In this document: piece after piece, positions 1-8,457 of the stretch
Numbering within the stretch: position 1 is the stretch's first letter
How the letters are laid out: the number at the start of each line of letters is the position of its first letter
From: Polynucleobacter sp. SHI8
GTDB taxonomy: Bacteria > Pseudomonadota > Gammaproteobacteria > Burkholderiales > Burkholderiaceae
DNA length: 64,000 nt
Reading direction: 5' to 3'
Assembly (NCBI RefSeq): GCF_027944005.1
Contig: NZ_AP027204.1
Coordinates: forward strand, 248,001 to 312,000
Position numbers and translations under genes: made by a program
The notes under the pieces: generated by a model
Seen by the model: only the letters and a program-made list of their open reading frames with translations
Databases searched by the model: none
What the model was told of the DNA's origin: nothing

Positions 1-422
1 CTCTCCCATATAAAACGATTTATATTAGCGGTGGGATGACCCAAGACTTGAAGCTTTATCTAACGAGATTACTCAAGACAGGCCTTAATACTGTCGTCGT
101 TACCAAGCCGGATGAAGCAGAGATATTTTTAAATCTCACAGAAATGCCCGCCAAACAAATTTTGACTTATAACCAAGCTGGGCAAATTACAGCCTATCGT
201 TTAGTTGAGCAGGTGAAGTTTTCTGTGAACCATAAAGATGGTGACGAGCTTATTCCGCAATCGGATATTTATCTCACCAGAGATATGGATTTCTCGATTA
301 GTGCTCCGACAGCAGCAGAGCAATTAGAAATCTTGCTCTTTCAGGATATGCGCCAGGACGTTAGCTCGCAAATATTACGACGTCTTGGATCACTCGCCAA
401 TAAAAAGCCCGTAACCCCATAA
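1..422 (+). CDS. lptE: LPS-assembly lipoprotein LptE, C-terminal part (5' end outside window)
   Basis: The reading frame is open from the window edge (first full codon at base 3) to the stop at 422, so the signal peptide and lipobox are missing here. The visible ~139 residues resemble the LptE/RlpB C-terminal half: alternating strands, a conserved Y-R-L-type stretch and a final helix with M-R-Q-D before the end. LptE is the outer-membrane lipoprotein that plugs the LptD barrel during LPS insertion. It lies 11 bp upstream of holA, the usual proteobacterial order (leuS-lptE-holA), which supports the call. An ATG at 36 exists but is internal. Confidence 0.8.
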   Translation, partial: LPYKTIYISGGMTQDLKLYLTRLLKTGLNTVVVTKPDEAEIFLNLTEMPAKQILTYNQAGQITAYRLVEQVKFSVNHKDGDELIPQSDIYLTRDMDFSISAPTAAEQLEILLFQDMRQDVSSQILRRLGSLANKKPVTP

Positions 423-433
423 GCCTTGATCAC

Positions 434-1498
434 ATGATCAAAATAGATGCTTTTTTAACCCATATCGGGCAAGTTGAAAAAAACCAAAAGCCCTTAGAGC
501 ACCTGTATTTGTTTTCAACAGATGAGCCCTTGCTCCTGATGCAAGCCAAAGATCGCTTGCGTAAAATGGTGAAAGAAAAAGGTTTTACTGAACGTGAAAC
601 CCTCATGCAAGATGGGCAGTTTGACTGGAGCAGTTTGCAAAGTAGCAATCAGAATATGTCCCTCTTCGGTGAGAAAAAACTCATTGAACTCACGATGCCC
701 ACTGGCAAGCCAGGCCGAGAAGGCGCAGAAGTCTTGAAGCAATTTGCTAAGCACATACTAGATCAAGCTTCTCAAGAACCAGAAAGTATTACCAGTATTT
801 ATTTACCTAAATTAGATACTCAAACCCAAAAATCAGCGTGGTTTAGTGCCTTAGAAAATGCTGGAATGGCTGTCCGAATTGATGAGCTTGACCGCACAGC
901 ACTGCCGCACTGGATTAAAGAGCGACTAAAGTCACAAAATCAACAGATTGAATCTGGTGAAGCCGGACAACGAGCCATTGCTTTTATGGTGGATCAATTT
1001 GAAGGTAATTTGATTGCCGCTTATCAAGAGATTCAGAAACTGGGATTATTGTATCCAGAGGGAGTTTTAACCGAAGAGCAGATTAGAGATGCAGTTTTAC
1101 ATGTTGCCCGGTATGACGTGTTTCATTTAAGCGAAGCCTTTTTAACGGGAGATATGGCTCGCATTAATCGGATGTTGGATGGCTTAAAAGGTGAAGGTGA
1201 AGCTCTAGTCTTAGTCGTTTGGACCCTGTCTGAAGAGATCAGACTGATTAAAAGCTTAAAAGAAGGGGCAATGCAAGGTGAGCATGTTCCGTCGATACTC
1301 AAAGCACGAAGAATCTGGGGCAAAAGAGAGCAACTCTTGCCCGGAGTAGTTCAACGCATGGGTATGCCCATGATTGATCGCGCGTTAGAGATGATTGCCA
1401 ACATTGATAAACAATCCAAAGGCATGATGGCCAAAGAGATGCCACAAGATCCATGGGATGGATTGAGGCGCATCGGCGGTTTATTTAGTTGGAAATAA
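434..1498 (+). CDS. holA: DNA polymerase III subunit delta
   Basis: The 354-residue length matches HolA (E. coli 343). The subunit opens the sliding clamp within the clamp-loader complex. Visible family features are the N-terminal L-Y-L-F-S-T-D-E-P region (about residues 24-32), the S-L-F-G-E-K-K-L-I-E-L motif (about 75-85), and the C-terminal all-helical collar domain. It directly follows lptE, as in many proteobacteria. Its 3' end overlaps the end of the convergent hipA gene by 14 bp, so the HipA module has been placed hard against the housekeeping operon. Confidence 0.95.
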   Translation: MIKIDAFLTHIGQVEKNQKPLEHLYLFSTDEPLLLMQAKDRLRKMVKEKGFTERETLMQDGQFDWSSLQSSNQNMSLFGEKKLIELTMPTGKPGREGAEVLKQFAKHILDQASQEPESITSIYLPKLDTQTQKSAWFSALENAGMAVRIDELDRTALPHWIKERLKSQNQQIESGEAGQRAIAFMVDQFEGNLIAAYQEIQKLGLLYPEGVLTEEQIRDAVLHVARYDVFHLSEAFLTGDMARINRMLDGLKGEGEALVLVVWTLSEEIRLIKSLKEGAMQGEHVPSILKARRIWGKREQLLPGVVQRMGMPMIDRALEMIANIDKQSKGMMAKEMPQDPWDGLRRIGGLFSWK

Positions 1499-2723
1499 AA
1501 GCAGGACGCATGATTTCAATATCGGCCCTTGAAATTTTTAATTTCCTTGCATATTGTTCCCATGAGTTAACAACCGCTTGAATCTTTAAATAGATTTGAT
1601 AGGCTTCATCTTTTGATAAGTCGTAATAAATAGAAGTCGCTAAAACCCCATCGAGGTTTGGAGGAGCTTCATCCTCAAGAAGCTTTAAAACATGATCCTG
1701 TTTATCAATATTGGGGTTTACATCAAAGGCTGGTGATAGTTCCCAGCCATTTTTAGTTAATAAAAAGCCATGGTTTCTAAAATGGTCGTCATGGTTACTA
1801 ATGAGCCAATTAAAAATAACGCGGTGATAGAGTTGTGTTAAATCTTCCTTAATTTTATTTGTAGCACCCTTCGTATTGATAAAGTAGGCAATATCAATGT
1901 AATAGGCATTTTCGCTATCCATTTTATTTAAGAGAGTCATCGCTGACGCGTAATGGATACGTTGCCCGTCTTTACGATCAAAGCGCTTGACGGCAAAAGT
2001 ATGATGATGGGCATTTAATAAAAATAGTCTTCCCGCAGGCAAGCTAATGCCACTAGCGTGAGCAAGTTGATAAGCCAACATTTCCCAGGCTGCAATATCA
2101 ATCTCATCATCTTTTGCCGGAAATTTTGCAATCCATAATGAACCATCTTGATCAGTAAAGTTTGCTTTTGGACGAGCACCACCTAAAGATGCTCCTGGAG
2201 CAACTAAGACGCTTAACCATGATTTTAAGCGGTCAAGATTTTGAATGTTTTTGCCAGAAAGTTCTTTGGCAACAGACTCCAGCTCTCTTAATTGAGCGAT
2301 AGGTGGAGCCGAGAGAGGATGGTCAGAAAGAAAGATTTCCGTGTTGGGATATTTAAATCTTAAAGCACCTTGCCTCGTCTGATCTTGAACACCAATTAAA
2401 AAATCCCAAGCATATAGTGTCTTAGGGGGGCGATTATTTTCTTGAGCCTCTAATGATTCTCTTCTTTTCATAAGAGTTTGCCCCCAACGGTCAGGAGATG
2501 AATCTAAGAAAATACCAAAATTACCCTGAGTTGGGTTCGGATGAAATGGTAAATCACTTAAAGAAAGCGATGGGTCAATCGTAAATTTCAATGGATGTTC
2601 TAACCACTGATCTGCATATTGAAAACGAATGTTACCTCTGCTATTGTGCAAGGTCCCTACAAGCTTGGGCTCTGATCCCATCAATGCAGAATCAATCCAC
2701 ACTTCAAGACGGTCTTCAATCAT
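1485..2723 (-). CDS. hipA: HipA-family serine/threonine kinase toxin (module 1)
   Basis: The 412 residues carry the HipA kinase plan: an N-terminal coupling domain; a glycine-rich G-A-S-L-G-G-A-R-P-K loop near the middle; the catalytic loop S-N-H-D-D-H-F-R-N-H-G-F; and the metal-binding L-S-P-A-F-D motif. Family members phosphorylate aminoacyl-tRNA synthetases (GltX for E. coli HipA) and halt growth unless bound by HipB. The start overlaps the stop of the upstream hipB-like gene as ATGA, so the two are translationally coupled. The 3' end overlaps holA by 14 bp on the opposite strand. All core motifs look intact; the specific target cannot be read from sequence. Confidence 0.9.
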   Translation of the reverse strand: MIEDRLEVWIDSALMGSEPKLVGTLHNSRGNIRFQYADQWLEHPLKFTIDPSLSLSDLPFHPNPTQGNFGIFLDSSPDRWGQTLMKRRESLEAQENNRPPKTLYAWDFLIGVQDQTRQGALRFKYPNTEIFLSDHPLSAPPIAQLRELESVAKELSGKNIQNLDRLKSWLSVLVAPGASLGGARPKANFTDQDGSLWIAKFPAKDDEIDIAAWEMLAYQLAHASGISLPAGRLFLLNAHHHTFAVKRFDRKDGQRIHYASAMTLLNKMDSENAYYIDIAYFINTKGATNKIKEDLTQLYHRVIFNWLISNHDDHFRNHGFLLTKNGWELSPAFDVNPNIDKQDHVLKLLEDEAPPNLDGVLATSIYYDLSKDEAYQIYLKIQAVVNSWEQYARKLKISRADIEIMRPAFISN

Positions 2724-3022
2724 GGCACTCGTCTTTGCCTGAGTTCAAGGTCTTGCAATTTCCTACCTAAAATATCATCCTTGGCAAGTAAATTAAAGTC
2801 ATCAACCAGTTGCAGTGCCGCAAGAATTCTAAGATAAACACCAATCGTTATATTAGGTGCTCCTTTTTCAGCCCTATGCAAAGTGACCCGGGAAATAGAT
2901 GATCTTTCTGCAAGCGTACTTGCAGACATCTCACGTCTAAGGCGCGCTAAACGGATCCTTTCTCCAAGGTCTAGAAGGATGCGTTTTTCATGGGGAAAAA
3001 TAGGTTGGCTTTTACTTGGCAT
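2720..3022 (-). CDS. hipB: HipB-like XRE-family antitoxin (module 1)
   Basis: A 100-residue protein with an N-terminal basic stretch and a Cro/CI helix-turn-helix (about residues 25-75: A-S-T-L-A-E-R-S-S-I-S-R-V-T-L-H-R-A-E-K-G). HipB proteins neutralise HipA and repress the operon. It precedes hipA with a 4-bp overlap. A minus-strand TATAAT lies just upstream (complement of 3029-3034), and a palindrome at 3050-3061 is a candidate operator. Confidence 0.85.
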   Translation of the reverse strand: MPSKSQPIFPHEKRILLDLGERIRLARLRREMSASTLAERSSISRVTLHRAEKGAPNITIGVYLRILAALQLVDDFNLLAKDDILGRKLQDLELRQRRVP

Positions 3023-3049
3023 ATCCCATTATAGCCTAAAAATCAATTA

Positions 3050-3061
3050 ATTGTATACAAT
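3050..3061. promoter_or_regulatory. Candidate HipB operator palindrome (module 1)
   Basis: ATTGTATACAAT is a perfect 12-bp palindrome about 30 bp upstream of the hipB start, and it partly overlaps a second short palindrome, CAATTAATTG. The minus-strand hipB -10 (TATAAT) lies 16 bp closer to the gene. The position suits autorepression. It also faces the divergent Phd-like gene, so it could control both. The role is inferred. Confidence 0.4.
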
Positions 3062-3135
3062 GGTTAACACTTTTTAGATTGATATAGTTTAATTATAAAA
3101 TCTATACTAAATTATTGCTAATAAGGGGTTTAAAT

Positions 3136-3396
3136 ATGAAACATAAAAGATTTAAAAAAAAGGCAAGTACTCATCTGCATGAGTGGATAGATCATTGCAT
3201 CGCCAAAGGACCACAAATGATCATTAGAAGTAGCTTACCAAAAGCAACATTGGTTCCTTTTGAGCATTGGCAGAAGTTATTGAATACTCAGCAACCATCA
3301 CTTAAAGAGCTTTTACTCTCTGACGATAATCGAGGTGAATTAGTGATACCCAAGCGTGGCAGATGTCGTACTCGACGAAATATCCATTTCATTTAA
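3136..3396 (+). CDS. Phd/YefM-like antitoxin, orphan
   Basis: The 86-residue product reads like the Phd/YefM group: an N-terminal K-K-K-A-S-T-H-L-H-E-W-I-D helix, then G-P-Q-M-I-I-R-S, then V-P-F-E-H-W-Q-K-L, and a C-terminal S-L-K-E-L-L-L arm ending in basic residues, the typical partner-binding tail of PIN-toxin antitoxins. I chose the ATG at 3136, which has AAGGGG eight bases upstream, over a TTG at 3115. No toxin follows: 79 bp later proA begins. It is divergent from hipBA. Either an orphan antitoxin or the remains of a lost pair. Confidence 0.6.
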   Translation: MKHKRFKKKASTHLHEWIDHCIAKGPQMIIRSSLPKATLVPFEHWQKLLNTQQPSLKELLLSDDNRGELVIPKRGRCRTRRNIHFI

Positions 3397-3475
3397 GCCT
3401 AACTATTTTAAAAATTAGTCAAAGCACTATAAATAGTGGAAAATTGGAAGATTAACTAATTAGGGTATTTGTTTT

Positions 3476-4792
3476 ATGTCACTAACCAATGTTCTCACTC
3501 AAAATGCAACTGCCGATATCAAGGAGTTAGTCGAGGGTATTGGTCGTAGAGCTCGTATTGCATCGCGGGCAATGGCAAAAGCCAGTTCTGAGCAAAAAAA
3601 CCAAGCCCTGCTAGAAATGGCAAAAATAATCCGTGGTCAAACGGAGTCACTCAAACAAGCCAATGCCAAAGATTTACACCGTGCCAAAGAAGCCGGCCAT
3701 GACGCGGCATTCATTGACCGCTTAGCACTGACTGACAAAGTCATTGAATCCATAGCGCAGGGATTAGAGCAGATTGTCACCTTAACCGATCCAATTGGTC
3801 AGACGACACCATCTATTCAAAGGCCTACCGGAATTGAGATTCACCAAATGCGTGTGCCTTTGGGAGTGATTGGCATCATTTACGAATCTCGTCCCAATGT
3901 AACCATTGATGCGGCAGCTTTATGTATTAAATCAGGTAATGCCACGATTTTACGTGGTGGTTCAGAAGCGATTGAATCCAATACCGCACTTGCAAAGATT
4001 ATTCAGTCTGCTCTAGAAAAATCAGGCTTACCGAAAGATGGAGTTCAGGTGATTGAAACGACCGACCGTGCGGCAGTTGGCGTACTGATCACCATGACAG
4101 AATTTGTTGATGTGATTGTGCCAAGAGGTGGTAAGAGTTTAATTGCAAGATTAATGGCAGATGGACGAGTCCCGATGATTAAACATCTAGATGGTATTTG
4201 TCATACCTATGTAGATGATGAAGCAGATATCACCAAATCCATCACCGTCTGTGATAATGCCAAAACCCAGCGTTACTCACCATGTAATGCGATGGAAACC
4301 CTGTTGGTTCATTCCAAAGTCGCCGCACAATTGTTACTACCATTAGGTAAGATTTACCAAGACAAAGGTGTGGAGTTACGCGTTTGCCGAAAAACCAAAG
4401 GTATTCTTGCGCAACATGGCTTTGATGGCATGAGTGCTCTGAAAGATGCGACTGAAGAGGACTGGACAACCGAATATTTAGCACCGATTTTATCGATTAA
4501 GACCGTCGAATCGATGGATGAAGCCATTGACCATATCAACACCTATGGCAGTCATCATACCGATGCCATCATGACTGAAAATGCAGAAAAAGCTGCACGT
4601 TTTATGCGAGAAGTGGATAGTGCAAGCGTGATGCACAATGCCAGTACCCGATTTGCTGATGGATTTGAATACGGGTTAGGAGCAGAGATTGGGATCTCGA
4701 ATGACAAGCTTCATGCACGCGGACCTGTTGGACTTGAAGGTTTAACCTCCCTGAAATATCTAGTTAAAGGTAACGGTTCTATCAGAACGTAA
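3476..4792 (+). CDS. proA: Gamma-glutamyl phosphate reductase
   Basis: The 438 residues have the ProA length. The enzyme reduces gamma-glutamyl phosphate to glutamate-5-semialdehyde with NADPH in proline synthesis. The aldehyde-dehydrogenase-type fold is visible, with Y-E-S-R-P-N-V-T-I-D-A-A near residues 138-149, L-R-G-G-S-E-A near 160, and the active-site cysteine Cys270 in S-P-C-N-A-M-E-T. The holA-proA order is common in betaproteobacteria; here hipAB and a Phd-like gene lie between them. proB is not in the window. Confidence 0.97.
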   Translation: MSLTNVLTQNATADIKELVEGIGRRARIASRAMAKASSEQKNQALLEMAKIIRGQTESLKQANAKDLHRAKEAGHDAAFIDRLALTDKVIESIAQGLEQIVTLTDPIGQTTPSIQRPTGIEIHQMRVPLGVIGIIYESRPNVTIDAAALCIKSGNATILRGGSEAIESNTALAKIIQSALEKSGLPKDGVQVIETTDRAAVGVLITMTEFVDVIVPRGGKSLIARLMADGRVPMIKHLDGICHTYVDDEADITKSITVCDNAKTQRYSPCNAMETLLVHSKVAAQLLLPLGKIYQDKGVELRVCRKTKGILAQHGFDGMSALKDATEEDWTTEYLAPILSIKTVESMDEAIDHINTYGSHHTDAIMTENAEKAARFMREVDSASVMHNASTRFADGFEYGLGAEIGISNDKLHARGPVGLEGLTSLKYLVKGNGSIRT

Positions 4793-4842
4793 TCAAAGAA
4801 TAAGAGTTTTATTTTTAAAACAAACAATTGAAAAGGCTTTAA

Positions 4843-5280
4843 ATGGAAATGCTCAGTTATCAATATGTCAAAGTGATTCACATCATTTTGATCACCTCAT
4901 GGTTTGCAGGGCTATTTTACTTACCCCGTATTTTGGTCAACCTTGCCATGGATAACAATCCAGCCGTTCAGACGAGATTGATTCAGATGAGTCAAAAGCT
5001 CTATCGATTCATGAACATTCTGATGATTGGCGCACTCATTTTCGGCTTGATTCTGTGGCTATATTTTGGTGTAGGAAGAAGTCCAGGAACCGGCTGGATG
5101 CATGCCAAGTTATTGCTTGTCATCATTCTGATTGGTTATCACCATATGTGTGGAGCAATGATTAAAAAGTTTGTAAAAGGTACAAATACCAAGTCCCATA
5201 TTTGGTTTCGTTGGTTTAATGAGATCCCAGTATTACTCTTAACCTTGATAACCCTTCTCGTGATTCTGAAACCCTTTTGA
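4843..5280 (+). CDS. hemJ: HemJ-type protoporphyrinogen IX oxidase (CopD/UPF0093-like membrane protein)
   Basis: A 145-residue membrane protein with four predicted segments. It fits HemJ: a histidine in the first helix (His13, in V-I-H-I-I), then W-F-A-G-L-F-Y-L-P-R, a lysine at the start of a later helix (Lys89, in H-A-K-L-L-L), and the C-terminal R-W-F-N-E-I-P-V-L-L-L signature. In cyanobacterial HemJ the matching His and Lys are essential, as I recall. It would oxidise protoporphyrinogen IX in the inner membrane. hemL lies 1.9 kb downstream on the same strand. Databases sometimes label such proteins CopD family. Confidence 0.8.
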   Translation: MEMLSYQYVKVIHIILITSWFAGLFYLPRILVNLAMDNNPAVQTRLIQMSQKLYRFMNILMIGALIFGLILWLYFGVGRSPGTGWMHAKLLLVIILIGYHHMCGAMIKKFVKGTNTKSHIWFRWFNEIPVLLLTLITLLVILKPF

Positions 5281-6905
5281 AATTCTTTGTCGTATGCCCA
5301 CGGGGCTTAGAAGCCCCCTTGCATGATGAGTTGCGGCGCATCATAGCCACTCATCAAGATTCCCAATTGCACACGCAATTAGGAATTGTTCCTGCACAAA
5401 GTAAACATCTCGAACGCATCTTTAAAAGTGCCCAAGTTGGAGAAATGCCCGTCAAACCGACAGGCGGATTAGAAGTCATTGGCGGACTTGAACTGGCCAT
5501 GGCAATTAATTTGCATTCACGGATTGCAAGTCGCGTGTTATTGCAACTGATGCATGGCCCCTATAAAAAAGAAGAAGATATTTACACCGCAGCCAACAAA
5601 ATCAGCTGGGAAGATTGGTTCACTACCGATCAAACACTCAGAGTGGATGTTACTGCGCAAAAGTCGAATCTTAATAGTATTAACTTTATTACCCTGCGCA
5701 TTAAAGATGCTATTTGTGATCGTTTTCGAGAAATTAAAGGCAAGCGACCCAGTATTGAAACCGCTGTTCCGGATGTGCGTGTAATGGCTTTTTTAGATCC
5801 CACGCATATGACGATTTATTTGGACACCTCTGGAGAAGCCTTATTTAAAAGAGGGTGGCGTGATGAAAAAGGCGCGGCACCACTTAAAGAAAATCTCGCT
5901 GCCGGTATCCTAGCCTTGACAGGTTGGCAAGCCGATACCCCATTATTTGATCCCATGTGCGGTAGTGGCACCTTTTTAATTGAAGCAGCGCAAATAGCCA
6001 AGCAGATCCCACCAGGTGCGATTCGTGCAGGTTTAATTGCACCGACCCAAGCGATACCAGAGCCAATTCCTCCAAAGACTACTGAGCCAAAAATGGTTGA
6101 AGAAGTACCCAAGGCTCCTCAAGTCAATACCGGTTGGGTAGCGCCAGTCGCAGTAGATACTGGTAAGGTGATTGCGTCTCCAAAAAATAAGCCGTTAGCC
6201 ATCACTCAGCCTACCCTGCCTGAAAAAAAACCTACTCGGTCGAGCCCATTACCTTATCAGGTGAGTCGCGTCGATTTAGTTGGCGTCACGCAAGGATTTG
6301 GGTTTTTACGACTCAAGCCATTTGCGGATAAGCAAGTAACAGAATTTTGGGAACTGATTAAACATCTTGCCAAGTTACAAATGCAAGCAGCAGACAATCA
6401 AACATTACGGATTGCTGGATCTGATATTAATGAGCAAATGGTTGCGATGACACAGCGTAATTGGCAAAAGGCTGGTTTACCAGGATTACCTATTGTGCGA
6501 CAGATTGATGCATTAGCCGCCAAATCACCCTTTGGTGAAATGAAAAAAACAGGTATTGTAGTTTTTAACCCTCCTTATGGCGAGCGATTAGAGCTCAAAG
6601 GTGGTCGAGGCGACCGTGAAGATGAAAAAAAATCACGAGGGGCAAGAGATCCTTTGCCGAAAAACATTTCTGATCCTCAGTTTGTAGAGTTTTTAGCTAA
6701 CTTCGGACGCCACATCAAAGATCATTTTGATGGTTGGCAGATGGATGTACTTACTGCCGATATGGGACTTCCGGGACAATTACGCATGAAAGAAATCAAA
6801 CGCACGCCATTATTTAACGGTGCGATTGAGTGTCGATTGTTTCGGTTTGATATCAGAAAATCGTTCATCAAAACCACAAATGAAGCATCTGCTTCAGAAG
6901 ACTAA
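5277..6905 (+). CDS. rlmL: THUMP-domain class I SAM-dependent rRNA methyltransferase (RlmL/RlmKL type)
   Basis: The protein has an N-terminal ferredoxin-like and THUMP RNA-binding region (about residues 1-165), a SAM-binding motif D-P-M-C-G-S-G-T-F at about 225-233, and the catalytic N-P-P-Y-G-E-R-L motif at 431-438. RlmL methylates N2 of guanine 2445 of 23S rRNA. At 542 residues it lacks the second (RlmK) half. Between the two motifs is an unusually long proline- and lysine-rich segment (about residues 258-330). The TTG start overlaps the hemJ stop (TTGA), giving translational coupling. Confidence 0.85.
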   Translation: MKFFVVCPRGLEAPLHDELRRIIATHQDSQLHTQLGIVPAQSKHLERIFKSAQVGEMPVKPTGGLEVIGGLELAMAINLHSRIASRVLLQLMHGPYKKEEDIYTAANKISWEDWFTTDQTLRVDVTAQKSNLNSINFITLRIKDAICDRFREIKGKRPSIETAVPDVRVMAFLDPTHMTIYLDTSGEALFKRGWRDEKGAAPLKENLAAGILALTGWQADTPLFDPMCGSGTFLIEAAQIAKQIPPGAIRAGLIAPTQAIPEPIPPKTTEPKMVEEVPKAPQVNTGWVAPVAVDTGKVIASPKNKPLAITQPTLPEKKPTRSSPLPYQVSRVDLVGVTQGFGFLRLKPFADKQVTEFWELIKHLAKLQMQAADNQTLRIAGSDINEQMVAMTQRNWQKAGLPGLPIVRQIDALAAKSPFGEMKKTGIVVFNPPYGERLELKGGRGDREDEKKSRGARDPLPKNISDPQFVEFLANFGRHIKDHFDGWQMDVLTADMGLPGQLRMKEIKRTPLFNGAIECRLFRFDIRKSFIKTTNEASASED

Positions 6906-6952
6906 TACAATATTCATAGCAATTATTATTGAACTAATCAAAGCGAGAAATT

Positions 6953-7123
6953 ATGGAATTTAAGACTTATATGTGCCTCATCTGTGGCTGGGTTTATGAC
7001 GAAGAAGCGGGCTTACCAGAAGAAGGGATTGCTCCCGGAACTTTGTGGGCTGACGTGCCGCCAAACTGGGCATGTCCAGAATGTGGAGCGCGTAAAGAGG
7101 ATTTTGAGATGATGGCGATTTAA
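6953..7123 (+). CDS. Rubredoxin
   Basis: A 56-residue protein with both rubredoxin knuckles, C-L-I-C-G at residues 8-12 and C-P-E-C-G at 41-45, whose four cysteines bind one iron atom, plus the conserved W-V-Y-D and P-P-N-W regions. Rubredoxins are small cytoplasmic electron carriers. It sits between rlmL and hemL in the same direction, 29 bp before hemL, so co-transcription is likely. Its redox partner is not evident here. Confidence 0.93.
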   Translation: MEFKTYMCLICGWVYDEEAGLPEEGIAPGTLWADVPPNWACPECGARKEDFEMMAI

Positions 7124-7152
7124 AACAAAACTAATCCATTAAAAATAGAACA

Positions 7153-8457
7153 ATGAAGACAAATCAATCCCTATTTGAACGTGCCCAAATAACGACCCCA
7201 GGTGGCGTTAATTCTCCTGTTCGAGCATTTCGATCCGTAGGTGGAACTCCAAGATTTATCGCCAAGGCGAAGGGGCCTCATATATGGGATGTAGAGGGCA
7301 AACAATACATTGACTGCATCGGATCTTGGGGACCGATGATTTTAGGGCATGCCCATCCTGAAGTTGTCAAAGCTGTGAAAGTTGCTGCTGAGCATAGTTT
7401 TAGTTATGGCGCGCCTACCGAAGCAGAAATACTCATGGCAGAAAAGATTACGCAGTTAGTGCCGAGCATTGAACAAGTGCGATTGGTATCGAGTGGTACT
7501 GAGGCGACCATGAGTGCACTTCGGTTAGCCAGAGGATTTACAGGGCGAGATCTCATCATTAAATTTGAAGGTTGTTATCATGGTCATGCAGATAGTCTAT
7601 TGGTTAAAGCGGGTTCAGGCTTACTGACCTTTGCGGACCAAACCTTGGATTTAGCAACCAATGCGCCTTCATCCGGAGGTGTTCCCCAAGACTTAGTTAA
7701 ACACACACTCGTACTCCCATTCAATGATCTTGAAGCACTACAAAATGCCTTCAAACAGTTTGGACCACAAGTAGCCGCTCTCATTGTGGAGCCGATTGCC
7801 GGCAATATGAACTTGGTACAAATGACCCCTGAGTTCATTCAAGCGATGAGAGAGCTCACTCAACAATATGGCTCAGTACTGATTTATGATGAAGTGATGA
7901 CTGGCTTTCGGGTGGCACTCGGCGGCGCACAAAGTCTGCATGGAATCACACCTGACCTCACTTGTTTAGGTAAAGTCATGGGCGGTGGTATGCCGATGGC
8001 AGCCTTTGGTGGTCGCAAAGATATCATGCAAAAGTTAGCCCCAATTGGTAATGTATATCAAGCAGGAACTTTATCAGGTAATCCGTTAGCAGTCGCTGCA
8101 GGACTCACAACCCTCAATTTAGTCAGTGTCCCAGGTTTTTATGACACCCTTTCCGCACAAATTGGCTCACTACTCACAGGTATGGAACAGTTAGCAAAAG
8201 AGGCGGGTCATGACTTTGCAACAGATCATGTCGGTGGCATGTTTGGTATTTACTTTGCTAAAAATAAGCCGAAGTCATTAGATGACATTACTAAATCGGA
8301 TGTGGAGAAATTTAAACGATTTTTTCATGCGATGTTAGATGAAGGTGTGTACCTTGCACCATCAGCTTATGAGGCGGGATTTTTATCGATTCAGCATGAC
8401 GCCAGCATTATTGAAACCATGCTTGCCGCCACCAAGAAAGCCTTCGCGAAGATTTAA
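7153..8457 (+). CDS. hemL: Glutamate-1-semialdehyde 2,1-aminomutase
   Basis: The 434 residues fit HemL, which converts glutamate-1-semialdehyde to 5-aminolevulinate in the C5 heme pathway using pyridoxal phosphate. The N-terminal T-P-G-G-V-N-S-P-V-R-A-F signature is present, as are the cofactor-contacting Y-D-E-V-M-T-G-F and the Schiff-base lysine, Lys274 in G-K-V-M-G-G-G. The stop overlaps the end of the convergent apaH gene by 4 bp. Confidence 0.97.
   Translation: MKTNQSLFERAQITTPGGVNSPVRAFRSVGGTPRFIAKAKGPHIWDVEGKQYIDCIGSWGPMILGHAHPEVVKAVKVAAEHSFSYGAPTEAEILMAEKITQLVPSIEQVRLVSSGTEATMSALRLARGFTGRDLIIKFEGCYHGHADSLLVKAGSGLLTFADQTLDLATNAPSSGGVPQDLVKHTLVLPFNDLEALQNAFKQFGPQVAALIVEPIAGNMNLVQMTPEFIQAMRELTQQYGSVLIYDEVMTGFRVALGGAQSLHGITPDLTCLGKVMGGGMPMAAFGGRKDIMQKLAPIGNVYQAGTLSGNPLAVAAGLTTLNLVSVPGFYDTLSAQIGSLLTGMEQLAKEAGHDFATDHVGGMFGIYFAKNKPKSLDDITKSDVEKFKRFFHAMLDEGVYLAPSAYEAGFLSIQHDASIIETMLAATKKAFAKI

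Noticed and set aside
1485..3396. A single mobile element carrying hipAB and the Phd-like gene
   Set aside because: No transposase, integrase, terminal repeats or target duplication was seen; a shared arrival cannot be shown.
5816..6112. Minus-strand frames inside rlmL
   Set aside because: They lie wholly within a well-supported gene, have no family features, and reflect codon bias in the other frame.
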